This document shows, piece after piece, positions 56,355 to 64,000 of a stretch of DNA of 64,000 nucleotides. The notes below the pieces were generated by a model. It did not search any database, was not told the DNA's origin, and worked only from the letters and a program-made list of their open reading frames with translations. The stretch lies in the NCBI GenBank assembly GCA_015075365.1, contig JABTUN010000004.1, positions 558,001-622,000 on the forward strand, written 5' to 3'. This DNA is from Verrucomicrobiaceae bacterium (GTDB lineage Bacteria > Verrucomicrobiota > Verrucomicrobiia > Verrucomicrobiales > Verrucomicrobiaceae). Each line of letters begins with the position of its first letter. The stretch's first letter is position 1. Both the position numbers and the translations under genes were made by a program.

Positions 56355-57209
56355 ATGAAAACCAAGCTTCGCATCAAGACGCTCATCATGTCCGACATCC
56401 ACCTCGGCATGGCGGATTCCAAGGCCGTTCAGGCCGCGCACATGCTCCGCCACTGCAAGTGCGAGCAGATCATCCTCAACGGCGACATCATCGACACGTG
56501 GGCGTTGAAAAGCTCCGGGAAATGGCGGCACGAGCACACGCACTTCGTGCGCACGCTTCTCAAAAAGATGGAGAAGGAAGGGACGGAGGTGATTTATGTG
56601 CGTGGCAACCACGACGACATCCTCGACAGCTTCCTGCCTTTCAAAATGGCCGGACTGAGCATTGTGGACGAGCACGTCCACCAGTCCCCGCACGGCCGCT
56701 ACCTCGTCGTGCATGGCGACGGCTTCGATCATGTCACCACAAACCACGCCTGGCTCGCCAAGGCTGGCGCGGTGGGCTACGACATGCTGCTGCGGCTCAA
56801 CCGGCTTTACAACCACTGGCTGCGCTGGCGCGGCAAGGACGGCTTTTCGCTCAGCCGGTGGGTGAAGGCCCGGGTGAAGCAGGCCGTGGGCTTCGTGGGC
56901 CGCTACGAGGAGCAGCTTCAAAATCTCGCGCGCTGGAAAAAGTGCCACGGCATCATCTGCGGCCACATCCACACCCCTGCGGACAAGCAAATCGACGACA
57001 TCCACTACCTGAACTCCGGCGACTGGGTGGAGAGCATGACCGCCGTCGTCGAGCACCTTGACCGGCGCTTCGAAGTGCTCAGCTACCATGATTTCTGCCG
57101 CCTGACCGGCCGGCAGCCGAAAGGTGTCACTCCCAGCTATCCGCTCCCGGCGCCGCGTCCGCGTCCGCTTGCTCTTCCAAAACCTGTGCCTGAACTTGTG
57201 GCCGCCTGA
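56355..57209 (+). CDS. LpxH-like metallophosphoesterase
   Basis: The 284-aa calcineurin-like phosphoesterase resembles UDP-2,3-diacylglucosamine pyrophosphatase relatives. Metal motifs are MSDIHLGM (D-x-H), LNGDIIDTW, VRGNHDDI (GNHD), VVHGDGFDHVT and CGHIHTPADK. The pattern DxH-GDxxD-GNHD-HGD-GHxH is complete. The C-terminal segment (TGRQPKGVTP, PAPRPRPLAL) is a Pro/Arg-rich extension. The ATG at 56355 begins the conserved part; M at 56334 is an alternative. Upstream (56278-56293) is GTGACAGAATCGTTTC, resembling the operator-like sites elsewhere. The exact substrate is unknown, but a lipid A-related role is plausible. Confidence 0.85.
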   Translation: MKTKLRIKTLIMSDIHLGMADSKAVQAAHMLRHCKCEQIILNGDIIDTWALKSSGKWRHEHTHFVRTLLKKMEKEGTEVIYVRGNHDDILDSFLPFKMAGLSIVDEHVHQSPHGRYLVVHGDGFDHVTTNHAWLAKAGAVGYDMLLRLNRLYNHWLRWRGKDGFSLSRWVKARVKQAVGFVGRYEEQLQNLARWKKCHGIICGHIHTPADKQIDDIHYLNSGDWVESMTAVVEHLDRRFEVLSYHDFCRLTGRQPKGVTPSYPLPAPRPRPLALPKPVPELVAA

Positions 57210-57240
57210 ATCCAGTCAGAAATGGGCTGCTCCGTCGTGT

Positions 57241-57576
57241 CTAGATCTCCCCAAAGTGCTTTTCACGCACCGCGACGACGGCGTCGAGCATGATGTCGGC
57301 TTCCGCACGCACCTTGGGGTCGAGGCTGCTCGCACCGCGGTTGAAACGGCGGAAGAGGAGCTTGAGGCGGGCCTTGATCTCGTCCTTGCTCATCTTCGGC
57401 GTGATCTCGCAGAGCTCCTCGGGCGTCCGGGCTTTGGCGGGCATGTCGGCGGCCCTGCCTTTGACGACCTGGTCGAGCACGCCGCCTTTCGGGGCGGTTG
57501 TGGCGGGCTTTTTGGCCTCGGCAGCAGGTTTTTGTCCGCTGAGGGACTTCGAGAGGGATTTGAGGATCTTGAACAT
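57241..57576 (-). CDS. Small protein in the Hsp70 cluster, possibly J-like
   Basis: The 111-aa protein has a basic, Ala/Pro-rich N-terminal half (KSLSKSLSGQKPAAEAKKPA) and a helical C-terminal half (about 63-108) MSKDEIKARLKLLFRRFNRG, then AEADIMLDAVVAVREKHFG. The two-helix pattern recalls J-domain helices II and III, but the HPD motif is absent. It lies 33 bp after the Hsp70 gene on the same strand, so it is probably co-transcribed. I do not recognise the family, and the J-like idea is weak inference. Confidence 0.6.
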   Translation of the reverse strand: MFKILKSLSKSLSGQKPAAEAKKPATTAPKGGVLDQVVKGRAADMPAKARTPEELCEITPKMSKDEIKARLKLLFRRFNRGASSLDPKVRAEADIMLDAVVAVREKHFGEI

Positions 57577-57609
57577 AAAAGCGTGGTTTCGGGGTCCGTG
57601 AGTCCTGGG

Positions 57610-59100
57610 TTACTCGATGCGCATCGTGCGGAGGTGCGCGCTGCGGCGTTTGAGCTCCTCCTCGCTGAGGACGCCAGCGCCCTTGTAGGAGACGGCGACT
57701 TCCTTGCTGCGGCCGGATTGTTTATCGACGATGAGCGCGCGGACGCGCTGGTTCTCATCGTAACTGAAGGTCACAGCGATCTCGCAGCCCTTCGGACGGC
57801 CGGCGGGCACGTCGAGGGTGATGCGGCCGATGACATCGACGTATTTCGCATCCTCGTCCTCTCCCTGCGTGATGTCCACCTCGATGATGCGCTCGTTGTC
57901 CTCGCTCGTCTGATACACCTGGGTGCGGGAGCAGGGGATGGGCGTGTTTTTCGGGATGACGATGGAGTTCATGAGCTTCTCCTCCTTCGTCCTGGCGTTG
58001 TAAACCATCGCCAGCGTGCCGTAGCTGGCGTTGCAGACCTCCTGGATCTTCGCGGACTTCTTCGCGAAGAGGGCAGCGCCCAGGGCCACGCACTCATCGA
58101 CATTGCCGCAGCTCTTCGGAGCCTTGCCAAACATCTTTTCGAGGATGGTCTTCACCTTTGGAATGCGGGTGGAACCGCCGACGAGCACGACGTGGTCGAT
58201 GTCGCTGGGTTTGAGCTTCGCGGAGTCGAGCGCCTGCTCGACGAGCAGCACAGTGCGCGTGAGCATGTTGCGGATCATCTTCTCGAAGTGCTCGCGGGAG
58301 AGGTCGATGCGGGCGATGCCGCTGTTCTGGTCGTTGGCGACGGTGTCGTTCACGCGCTGGAGCTTCGAGAGCATTTTTTTGGCGTCCTCCGTGGCCTGCA
58401 GCACGCGCCGGCGGTGGCGCTCGTCGCTGTAAAGCTCAGCGCCGGTTTGTTTCTTGTATTGCTCCGCGTAGGCTTCGAGGAGGATGTCGTCAAAGTTGCT
58501 GCCGCCAAGGTGGCGGGCGCCTTCGGAGGTGAGGATCTTGATGTTGTCACCCTCGACCTCGAGGATCGTGGTGTCGAGCGTGCCGCCGCCCAGGTCATAG
58601 ACGAGGATGCGGCCCTTCACACCCTGCGAATGCGCGTAATACACGGCGGCGGCGGTGGGTTCGTTCACCAGGCGGCGCACCTTTATGCCGGCCATCTCCG
58701 CGGCGGCGATGGTGCTCTTGCGGGCCAGTTCGTTGAAGTTGGCGGGCACGGTGATGACGACCTCGTTGATGTCGCCGCATATCTTGGAGCAGTCCCGCTT
58801 CAGCTTGGCCAGGATGAGCGCGGAGATCTCGGCGGGCGTCCACTTCTTGCCGTCGATCTCCACGAGATGCTCGGGATCGTCCATGTGGCGTTTGATCTGG
58901 AAGATGGTGCGGTCCGGCTCGCCCCCATCGCGGGCGGCGGAGCCGACGAGCTTCACATCCTCATGCGCGTCAAAGTACACAACGGAGGGCGTGAGGCGCT
59001 CGCCATCGGCATTGGGGACGATTTCCGGATTGCCGTCCGGTTTCAGGTAGGCGAGACCCGAGAGGGTCGTGCCGAGGTCGATGCCAACGTATTCAGCCAT
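57610..59100 (-). CDS. Hsp70-family chaperone without C-terminal lid
   Basis: The 496-aa Hsp70 has the ATPase domain (1-about 370): VGIDLGTTLSGLAY (phosphate 1), KSTIAAAEMAGIKVRRLVNE and PTAAAVYYA, VYDLGGGTLDTTIL (phosphate 2), VLVGGSTRIPKV (adenosine). A short beta-sandwich substrate domain (about 380-490) follows. It lacks the helical lid of DnaK (about 640 aa), so it belongs to the short Hsp70 group of bacterial accessory chaperones. It sits between a GrpE-like giant (50 bp upstream) and a small protein, which suggests a dedicated module with its own exchange factor. Confidence 0.92.
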   Translation of the reverse strand: MAEYVGIDLGTTLSGLAYLKPDGNPEIVPNADGERLTPSVVYFDAHEDVKLVGSAARDGGEPDRTIFQIKRHMDDPEHLVEIDGKKWTPAEISALILAKLKRDCSKICGDINEVVITVPANFNELARKSTIAAAEMAGIKVRRLVNEPTAAAVYYAHSQGVKGRILVYDLGGGTLDTTILEVEGDNIKILTSEGARHLGGSNFDDILLEAYAEQYKKQTGAELYSDERHRRRVLQATEDAKKMLSKLQRVNDTVANDQNSGIARIDLSREHFEKMIRNMLTRTVLLVEQALDSAKLKPSDIDHVVLVGGSTRIPKVKTILEKMFGKAPKSCGNVDECVALGAALFAKKSAKIQEVCNASYGTLAMVYNARTKEEKLMNSIVIPKNTPIPCSRTQVYQTSEDNERIIEVDITQGEDEDAKYVDVIGRITLDVPAGRPKGCEIAVTFSYDENQRVRALIVDKQSGRSKEVAVSYKGAGVLSEEELKRRSAHLRTMRIE

Positions 59101-59150
59101 AAGAGTGGGAATGTGAGATGTTAAAAGTCAGAAGTAAGAGGTGAAAACGG

Positions 59151-62100
59151 CTACTGGCTGGAGGTGCGGACCTCGACCTTGCGGAGGATTACCTCGTGTC
59201 CTTCGCTGCGCGAGTAAACAAATCCGGTGCGGCAGCTTTCGACGACGCGGGGCTTGGACTTGCCAGGGGTGCTGTCCACAACGGCGATGCGCTTGCGCAG
59301 CTCGACATCGACTTCCGTGCCGGAGGCGACCTCGAACTCGCTCACGCCATGCTGGAGGAGAATGTCCTCGAAGCTTTGACGCAACGTCACGAGCTGCGCG
59401 ACGATGTCCACGCCGCCATTCACGCCAGCGTAACGTTCTTTGAGCGCGTCGATCAGGTCGATGCGCTTGATCAAATCGTTGGCGAACATGATCACGGTCG
59501 ATTCCTCGGCGCCGAGGCCACGGCGGAGGATCTCGTGCTTCTCCTCGAGTTCGCCAAGCTGGCCGCGGAGGCGCTTTTCGATCTCCTGCCAGTGCTTCAG
59601 CTGCGCCTCGGCGCGGGCCATTTCGCTGCGCTGCTCGTCGAGGCGGGTGAGCTCGGCTTTCGTCTGCTCGATCTGCGTGACGATGCGGGCCTCGGCGGCG
59701 GCGTGGTCGTTGATGCGCTTCTCCAGCTCGGCGATGCGCTTCTTCTGCTCCAGTTCGTAGTTTTGCAGCGTGGCGGCCTGCTTCTGGATGTCGCTGCTGA
59801 ACTTCTTGAACTCCGCCTCGGCCGCCTCGCGGTCCTTGCGGGCCTGCTCGGCACGGGTGAGTTCGCGATTGAGCGCCTCTTGAGCAGCATTGAGCTTCAC
59901 CTGGATGGCCAGATCTTCTTCGGAGGCCTTGCGGATGGCCTTCGTGATTTCGCTCTGGCGTGATTCGAGGTTCGCGATGGCCTCGCCGAGGCCGAGCATC
60001 TTTCCACCGACGTGGATGAAGTCGCTCAGGCGGGTCTGGTGGCTGTCGATCTTGCTCTGCAGCTCCTTCAGCATGCTGTCGGCGCCTTGCAGGTCGAGCT
60101 TTTGATTGTCCACGATCTTCGTGAGGCGCTCCTCATCAGCTTTGAGGTTCTGCACGCGGTCAAGGCGGGTGCGCAGTTCATCTTCGAGCGTGGCAGCCTC
60201 CTTCTTCGTGGCGGAAACCTTCGCCAGCATGTCCTTCAATTCCTTGTCGGCATCGGCGAGGGCGGCCTCCGCGGCGCGGGTCTGCTCGATGGCGGCTTTG
60301 AGCTTGAGGCCTTCCTTGTCCACATCCTCCTGCGCCTTCATCACACGCTGCTCGCGGACTTTTTGCGCCTCTTCGAGCTGCTCGATCTGCTGCTGCAGCT
60401 CGGCGAGTTTCTTGTTCTGATTCTCGGTGGTGACGTTCAGCCGTGTGACGAACTGCGAGGCCTCGTCACGCTGCTTCGTGAAGGTGGAAAGCGCGGCCTG
60501 GATGCCAGCCAGCTCGGTGTTGAGCGCGGGAATCTGTTTGCGGAGGGCTTTCTCCTCCGTGCGGGCAAGCTCGAGACTGGCATCCGCTTCGTTGCGGCTC
60601 TTTTCGGCAGCCTGCTGGGCGGCGAGAGCCTTCTGAAGACGCGTCTCAGCATCGGCAGCCTTCGTCTCGGTGGCTTTGAAGGTCTTGGTGAGATCGGCCA
60701 GCTTCGCGGACTCGGCTTTGATTTCGCCTTCGAGGTTGGCGAGGGCGATGCGGAGCTTGTCCTGCTGCTTGCCGAGCGCGGCGACGTTCTTTTCTTCCGC
60801 GATGCGGGTCTTTTCGGTGTCCTTCAGGTTTGTCGTGGCGGCGGCCAGGCGCTCGTTCACGTCTTCGAGTTCCTTCAAACGGCTTTCGCCAGCGACGACA
60901 CGCTCCTGCAAGCCTTTGAGGCGTGTTTCGGCCGCGTTGGCCTCGGCGAGCTTCGTTTTGACCTCCGCATCCAAGGTGGAGCGCTTTTCGCCGAGGAGCT
61001 TCTCGAGGTTCGCAGCCTCGATACGAAGCGCTTCGGTCGCTGTTTCGGCTTCCTGACGTTGTTTGGCGGCCTGCTGCATCGCATCAAGCGCAGCCGTTTT
61101 GTCCTTGTTCAAGGCCGCCAGCTCGTCGGCGAGGTTTTGGGCCTGCGCACGCGTTTGCTCGACCTTGCCACGAAGATCCGGCAGGAGCGCTTCGAGGTCT
61201 GTTCGCTCCTTGGTGAGGCGTTGAGCTTCGGAGGCGAGCTTGTCGCGATTTTGCGTGGCGGCGGTGATGGCGGCGGAAAGCTCGGCATGCTGCTTGTTCG
61301 CCTGGTTGAGCTCTTTGAGGCGATCTTCGAGGCCGGCGGTCTGGCTGGTCAGCTCGGCCACGCGTTTCTCGGCGTTGGCGATCTCCTTCTGCTTGGCGGC
61401 GAGGTTGTCCTGAAGGTTTTGATAATCGGACTGCGCTGCGGCCACGCTTTGCTGCGCGGTGGCGTGGGTGCTGGTGAGCGTGGCGATGACCGCTTCCAGG
61501 CCGCTGATCTTCTCGGCCAGCGTGAGCTGCTGCTGCGAATTCTTTTCCAGCGAGGCGACGGACGCGGCGAGTTCCTTCGACTTCGCGGCGACGGACGCGG
61601 TGAGCTCCTCCAACTCGCTTTTGGCGGCGGCGACTTGCGCGGCGAGCTTCTTGTCCTCGGCCTGCGTGGTCTTGAACTGCGTCTCAGCCGTGGCGGTGAG
61701 TTCCTGCACGTTTTTGAGGTGCTGATCCGCGGTGGCGATCTGGGCCTGGCGCTCGCTGAGGTCGGTCTCGGCCTGCTTGATGTCGGCCCGCAGCTTGCCG
61801 AGGTCCTGCGACGCGGTGGTCTGCTGGTCCTCGATGGTGCGGACTTCTTTTTCGACGGCCTCGCGACGCGTGGTGAGCGTCTGGATGAGCAAATGCTGCG
61901 CCCGGCCATGCTCGGTGGCGGCCAAAAGCTCGCGGGTGCGTTCGTCGCGGTCTTTGACCAGCGCCGCGACGGCGGCCACGACCTCCGCCTTGTGCGATTC
62001 GACGGCTTTGAGAGCTTCGTTGCTGTCTTTGAGGCGTGAATCGGTATCCGCGAGGTCGGAGAGCTTGTTTTCGAGATCGGCGGCCTTGTCTTCGAGCGCT

Positions 62101-64000
62101 TTGACCTGCGCGGCGAGATCGTTCGAGCGGGTGGTGCGCAGCTCGATTTGCAAATCGAGTTCGTCGCGTTCCTTCGTGGCGGCTTTTTGCTGCTCCGCGG
62201 CCTTGGCCTGGGCTTCGGCGGTTTGTTTTTGAAGCTCGGCCAGCTTGGCTTCGGCGGCTTTTTGCTTCGCGTCAAAGTCCGCCTGCGCGGCATCGCGTTC
62301 CTTGCAGATGCGATCGTGCTCGGCCTTCGCGGCCTGCTGCTTCGCGGTGAAGTCATCGATCTCCGCACGGAGCGTGGTGAGGCGCTGCTCGGAGCTGGAA
62401 ACATCGTTTTGATGCGTCGTCTGCGTGGCTAGAAGCGCTGCGATGGCGGTTTCGAGCACGCCACGCTGATCCTGCATCTGGCCGAGCTGCTTCGTGACCT
62501 CGACGAGCTTCGCCTCATTGCCGCGAAGGGCTTCGACGCGGGCTTTGAGCGCCGTTTCCTCGCCGCTGGCCTGGGCGAGGCGCTGCTGCGTGTCGAGAAG
62601 CTGCTCCTGCGCTTTTTGGAACGCGGCGTTTTTGGCTTCGAGGTCGTCGGTGAGCTTGGCGAGGTCTTTGTCGAGCTTTTGAAGCTCGGCGCTGCGCTTT
62701 GCCTTCAGCTCCGCCTCGGATTTCTCGGCCTCGGATTTGAGCTTGGCGAGTTCGGCGACTCGTTGTTCGCCCGCGGCGATGTCCTTGGTGAGCGCGGCGA
62801 GTTTTTGCTCGGCGGCAGTGAGGTCGGCGAGCTTGGTTTCGAGGCTCTTCGTCTGCTCGGTGAGTTGCTTGGCCTTTGTTTCCGCGGAGGAAGCCTCCTT
62901 CGTCCGGCTGGTGATCTGCTCGGTGAGCTTCGCGAGCTCGGATTGTTTCGCATCGAGCTGCTGGTCGAGGGCCTGGAGATCGGCGCTGCGTTTGGTTTTT
63001 TGCTCGGTCTCGGATTTTTCGGCTTCGGTGCGGCGCTGGGCCAGCTCTTTGACGCGTGCCTCGGCGACGCTGATTTCGGCGGTGAGCTTTGCGAGCTTTT
63101 CGTTGGCAGCGCTGAGGTCGGGGAGCTTCGCTTCGAGGGCTTTGGTCTGCTCGGTGAGCTGTTTGAGCTTCGCCTCGGCAGCAGTGGCGTCTTCGCTGAG
63201 TTTTGAAAACTCGGCCTGTTTGGCGGTGAGGGAGGTTTCGAGGCCTTTGAACTCGGCGGCGCGTTTTTCGCCCGTGGCGATGTCGGCGACGAGTTTGGAG
63301 AGGTTGCGGCTCGCGGCGGCCGCCTCGGCCATGTTCGACGAGAGGGTCGATTCGGTGGCTTTCGACTGCTCGGTGAGCTGCGCGAGCTTCTTTTCTGCGG
63401 CGGCGGCGGCGCTGGTGAGCTGGTCAAACAGGGCCTGCTTCTCGGTGAGCGCGGCTTCGAGGGCCTTCAACTCGGCTCCACGCTTCGATTGAAGCTCCGC
63501 TTCGGATTTTTCGGCGTCAGCCTTCCGAGCAGTGAGCTCGGTGATGCGGCTTTCGGCCGTCGAGATGTCGGCGGCGAGTTTGGAGAGCTTCGTTTCGGCG
63601 GACGAGGTTTCGGCGGTTTTTGTCGCGAGGGAGCTTTCGAGGGCTTTGAGCTGCGCGGTGAGCTGTTCGGCTTTGGCGTTGGCGGACGAGGCGTCCGCGC
63701 TCCGGAGGGAAAGCTGCTCGGTGAGTTTGGCGAGGTCGGCCTGCTTCGCAGCGAGGTCTTTTTCGAGGGCTTGAAGCTCACCGCTGCGCTTGGATTTGAG
63801 TTCAGACTCGGATTTTTCGGCGTCGGTTTTGAGCTTCGTCAGCTCGGTTAGGCGGGACTCGCTGCTGGCGATGTCTTTTTGAAGCGTGGTCAGCTTTTGC
63901 TCGGCAGCGGTGAGTTCAGGGAGCTTGGCTTCGAGAGCTTTGGACTGCGCGGTGAGCTGCTGGAGCTTCGCTTCGGCGGACGAGGCGTCCGCGCTCCGGG
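59151..64000 (-). CDS. Giant coiled-coil protein with GrpE-like C-terminal domain, 5' end outside window
   Basis: The frame is open from the window end (64000) to the stop at 59151, over 1600 aa; the start is outside, and TTG 63470 is internal. Nearly all is coiled coil rich in Ala/Glu/Lys/Gln. The N-terminal visible part has ~98-aa tandem repeats (for example LTEQTKALEAKLPDLSAANE). The last ~100 residues resemble the GrpE beta-domain: LRQSFEDILLQHGVSEFEVA, PRVVESCRTGFVYS and GHEVILRKVEVRTSSQ align with the GrpE pattern ending R-x-V-x-V. With the Hsp70 gene 50 bp downstream this suggests a nucleotide-exchange factor tethered to a long rod. GrpE-like assignment is inference from pattern. Confidence 0.8.
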   Translation of the reverse strand, partial: RSADASSAEAKLQQLTAQSKALEAKLPELTAAEQKLTTLQKDIASSESRLTELTKLKTDAEKSESELKSKRSGELQALEKDLAAKQADLAKLTEQLSLRSADASSANAKAEQLTAQLKALESSLATKTAETSSAETKLSKLAADISTAESRITELTARKADAEKSEAELQSKRGAELKALEAALTEKQALFDQLTSAAAAAEKKLAQLTEQSKATESTLSSNMAEAAAASRNLSKLVADIATGEKRAAEFKGLETSLTAKQAEFSKLSEDATAAEAKLKQLTEQTKALEAKLPDLSAANEKLAKLTAEISVAEARVKELAQRRTEAEKSETEQKTKRSADLQALDQQLDAKQSELAKLTEQITSRTKEASSAETKAKQLTEQTKSLETKLADLTAAEQKLAALTKDIAAGEQRVAELAKLKSEAEKSEAELKAKRSAELQKLDKDLAKLTDDLEAKNAAFQKAQEQLLDTQQRLAQASGEETALKARVEALRGNEAKLVEVTKQLGQMQDQRGVLETAIAALLATQTTHQNDVSSSEQRLTTLRAEIDDFTAKQQAAKAEHDRICKERDAAQADFDAKQKAAEAKLAELQKQTAEAQAKAAEQQKAATKERDELDLQIELRTTRSNDLAAQVKALEDKAADLENKLSDLADTDSRLKDSNEALKAVESHKAEVVAAVAALVKDRDERTRELLAATEHGRAQHLLIQTLTTRREAVEKEVRTIEDQQTTASQDLGKLRADIKQAETDLSERQAQIATADQHLKNVQELTATAETQFKTTQAEDKKLAAQVAAAKSELEELTASVAAKSKELAASVASLEKNSQQQLTLAEKISGLEAVIATLTSTHATAQQSVAAAQSDYQNLQDNLAAKQKEIANAEKRVAELTSQTAGLEDRLKELNQANKQHAELSAAITAATQNRDKLASEAQRLTKERTDLEALLPDLRGKVEQTRAQAQNLADELAALNKDKTAALDAMQQAAKQRQEAETATEALRIEAANLEKLLGEKRSTLDAEVKTKLAEANAAETRLKGLQERVVAGESRLKELEDVNERLAAATTNLKDTEKTRIAEEKNVAALGKQQDKLRIALANLEGEIKAESAKLADLTKTFKATETKAADAETRLQKALAAQQAAEKSRNEADASLELARTEEKALRKQIPALNTELAGIQAALSTFTKQRDEASQFVTRLNVTTENQNKKLAELQQQIEQLEEAQKVREQRVMKAQEDVDKEGLKLKAAIEQTRAAEAALADADKELKDMLAKVSATKKEAATLEDELRTRLDRVQNLKADEERLTKIVDNQKLDLQGADSMLKELQSKIDSHQTRLSDFIHVGGKMLGLGEAIANLESRQSEITKAIRKASEEDLAIQVKLNAAQEALNRELTRAEQARKDREAAEAEFKKFSSDIQKQAATLQNYELEQKKRIAELEKRINDHAAAEARIVTQIEQTKAELTRLDEQRSEMARAEAQLKHWQEIEKRLRGQLGELEEKHEILRRGLGAEESTVIMFANDLIKRIDLIDALKERYAGVNGGVDIVAQLVTLRQSFEDILLQHGVSEFEVASGTEVDVELRKRIAVVDSTPGKSKPRVVESCRTGFVYSRSEGHEVILRKVEVRTSSQ
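62700..64000 (-). repeat. Tandem ~294-nt repeats in the coiled-coil gene
   Basis: Units of about 98 codons recur, with strongest similarity among those ending near 63705 and 63999: GGCGGACGAGGCGTCCGCGC (63681 and 63975) is identical in both, 294 nt apart, and neighbouring units share EKSEAEL, KRSAELQ-type and LTEQTK blocks. This is in-frame internal duplication and may vary in copy number between strains. Confidence 0.75.

Noticed and set aside
62700..64000. Regular repeats that might suggest a CRISPR array
   Set aside because: The units are ~294 nt, in frame and coding for coiled coil; there are no short repeats with unique spacers.

Overview
The window is a high-GC bacterial chromosome segment, most likely from a Verrucomicrobiota species close to Prosthecobacter/Verrucomicrobium. 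This is inferred from the gene families: a TIGR02597-like secreted protein, a PEP-CTERM protein, giant secreted proteins built of lamin-tail, Calx-beta and phytase-like domains, and a shared C-terminal secreted domain preceded by a Ca-binding-like D-rich motif. No rRNA, tRNA or CRISPR array was seen.

Layout. 1-821: 3' part of an IS3-family element. 867-10163: housekeeping and small genes (carB, proC, an OvoA-type methyltransferase, alr, a DUF1802 protein, and a trypsin-like pseudoprotease with TPRs). 10282-28355: a co-directional envelope block with an outer-membrane barrel, a lipoprotein, TPR proteins, secreted proteins, a TonB-dependent receptor, and then DUF3450, TtpC, ExbB, ExbD, TonB and two TPR proteins, which matches the TonB2/TtpC-type energising system. 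28411-30653: btaA-btaB (betaine lipid synthesis) and an ArsR-like regulator. 30655-34824 (minus): a GH67-like glycosidase, a histidine kinase/response regulator pair and a prepilin-like protein with a clear terminator.

35053-37942 is a mobile-repeat patch. It holds a 280-bp copied fragment of the 5'-nucleotidase domain found 17.7 kb away, three ~100-bp REPIN-like elements plus a single arm, and a RAYT transposase gene broken by one in-frame TAG. One REP arm encodes most of the N-terminus (signal peptide) of an HtrA-like pseudoprotease, and several genes take their stop codons from the repeats.

37941-55313 holds two divergent giant secreted proteins. One (1981 aa) joins PhoX-like, endonuclease/exonuclease/phosphatase and endonuclease I domains. 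The other (3709 aa) joins SdiA-regulated/phytase-like, choice-of-anchor-I, metallophosphatase/5'-nucleotidase and esterase-like phytase domains. With btaAB they suggest a lifestyle of scavenging and sparing phosphate (inference). They are followed by an ECF-like sigma factor, a small membrane protein and an LpxH-like phosphoesterase.

57241-64000 (minus) is a candidate chaperone module: a giant coiled-coil protein (over 1600 aa, cut by the window end) ending in a GrpE-like domain, a lidless Hsp70 and a small protein. I consider this module and the REPIN/RAYT patch the most promising unexplored items.
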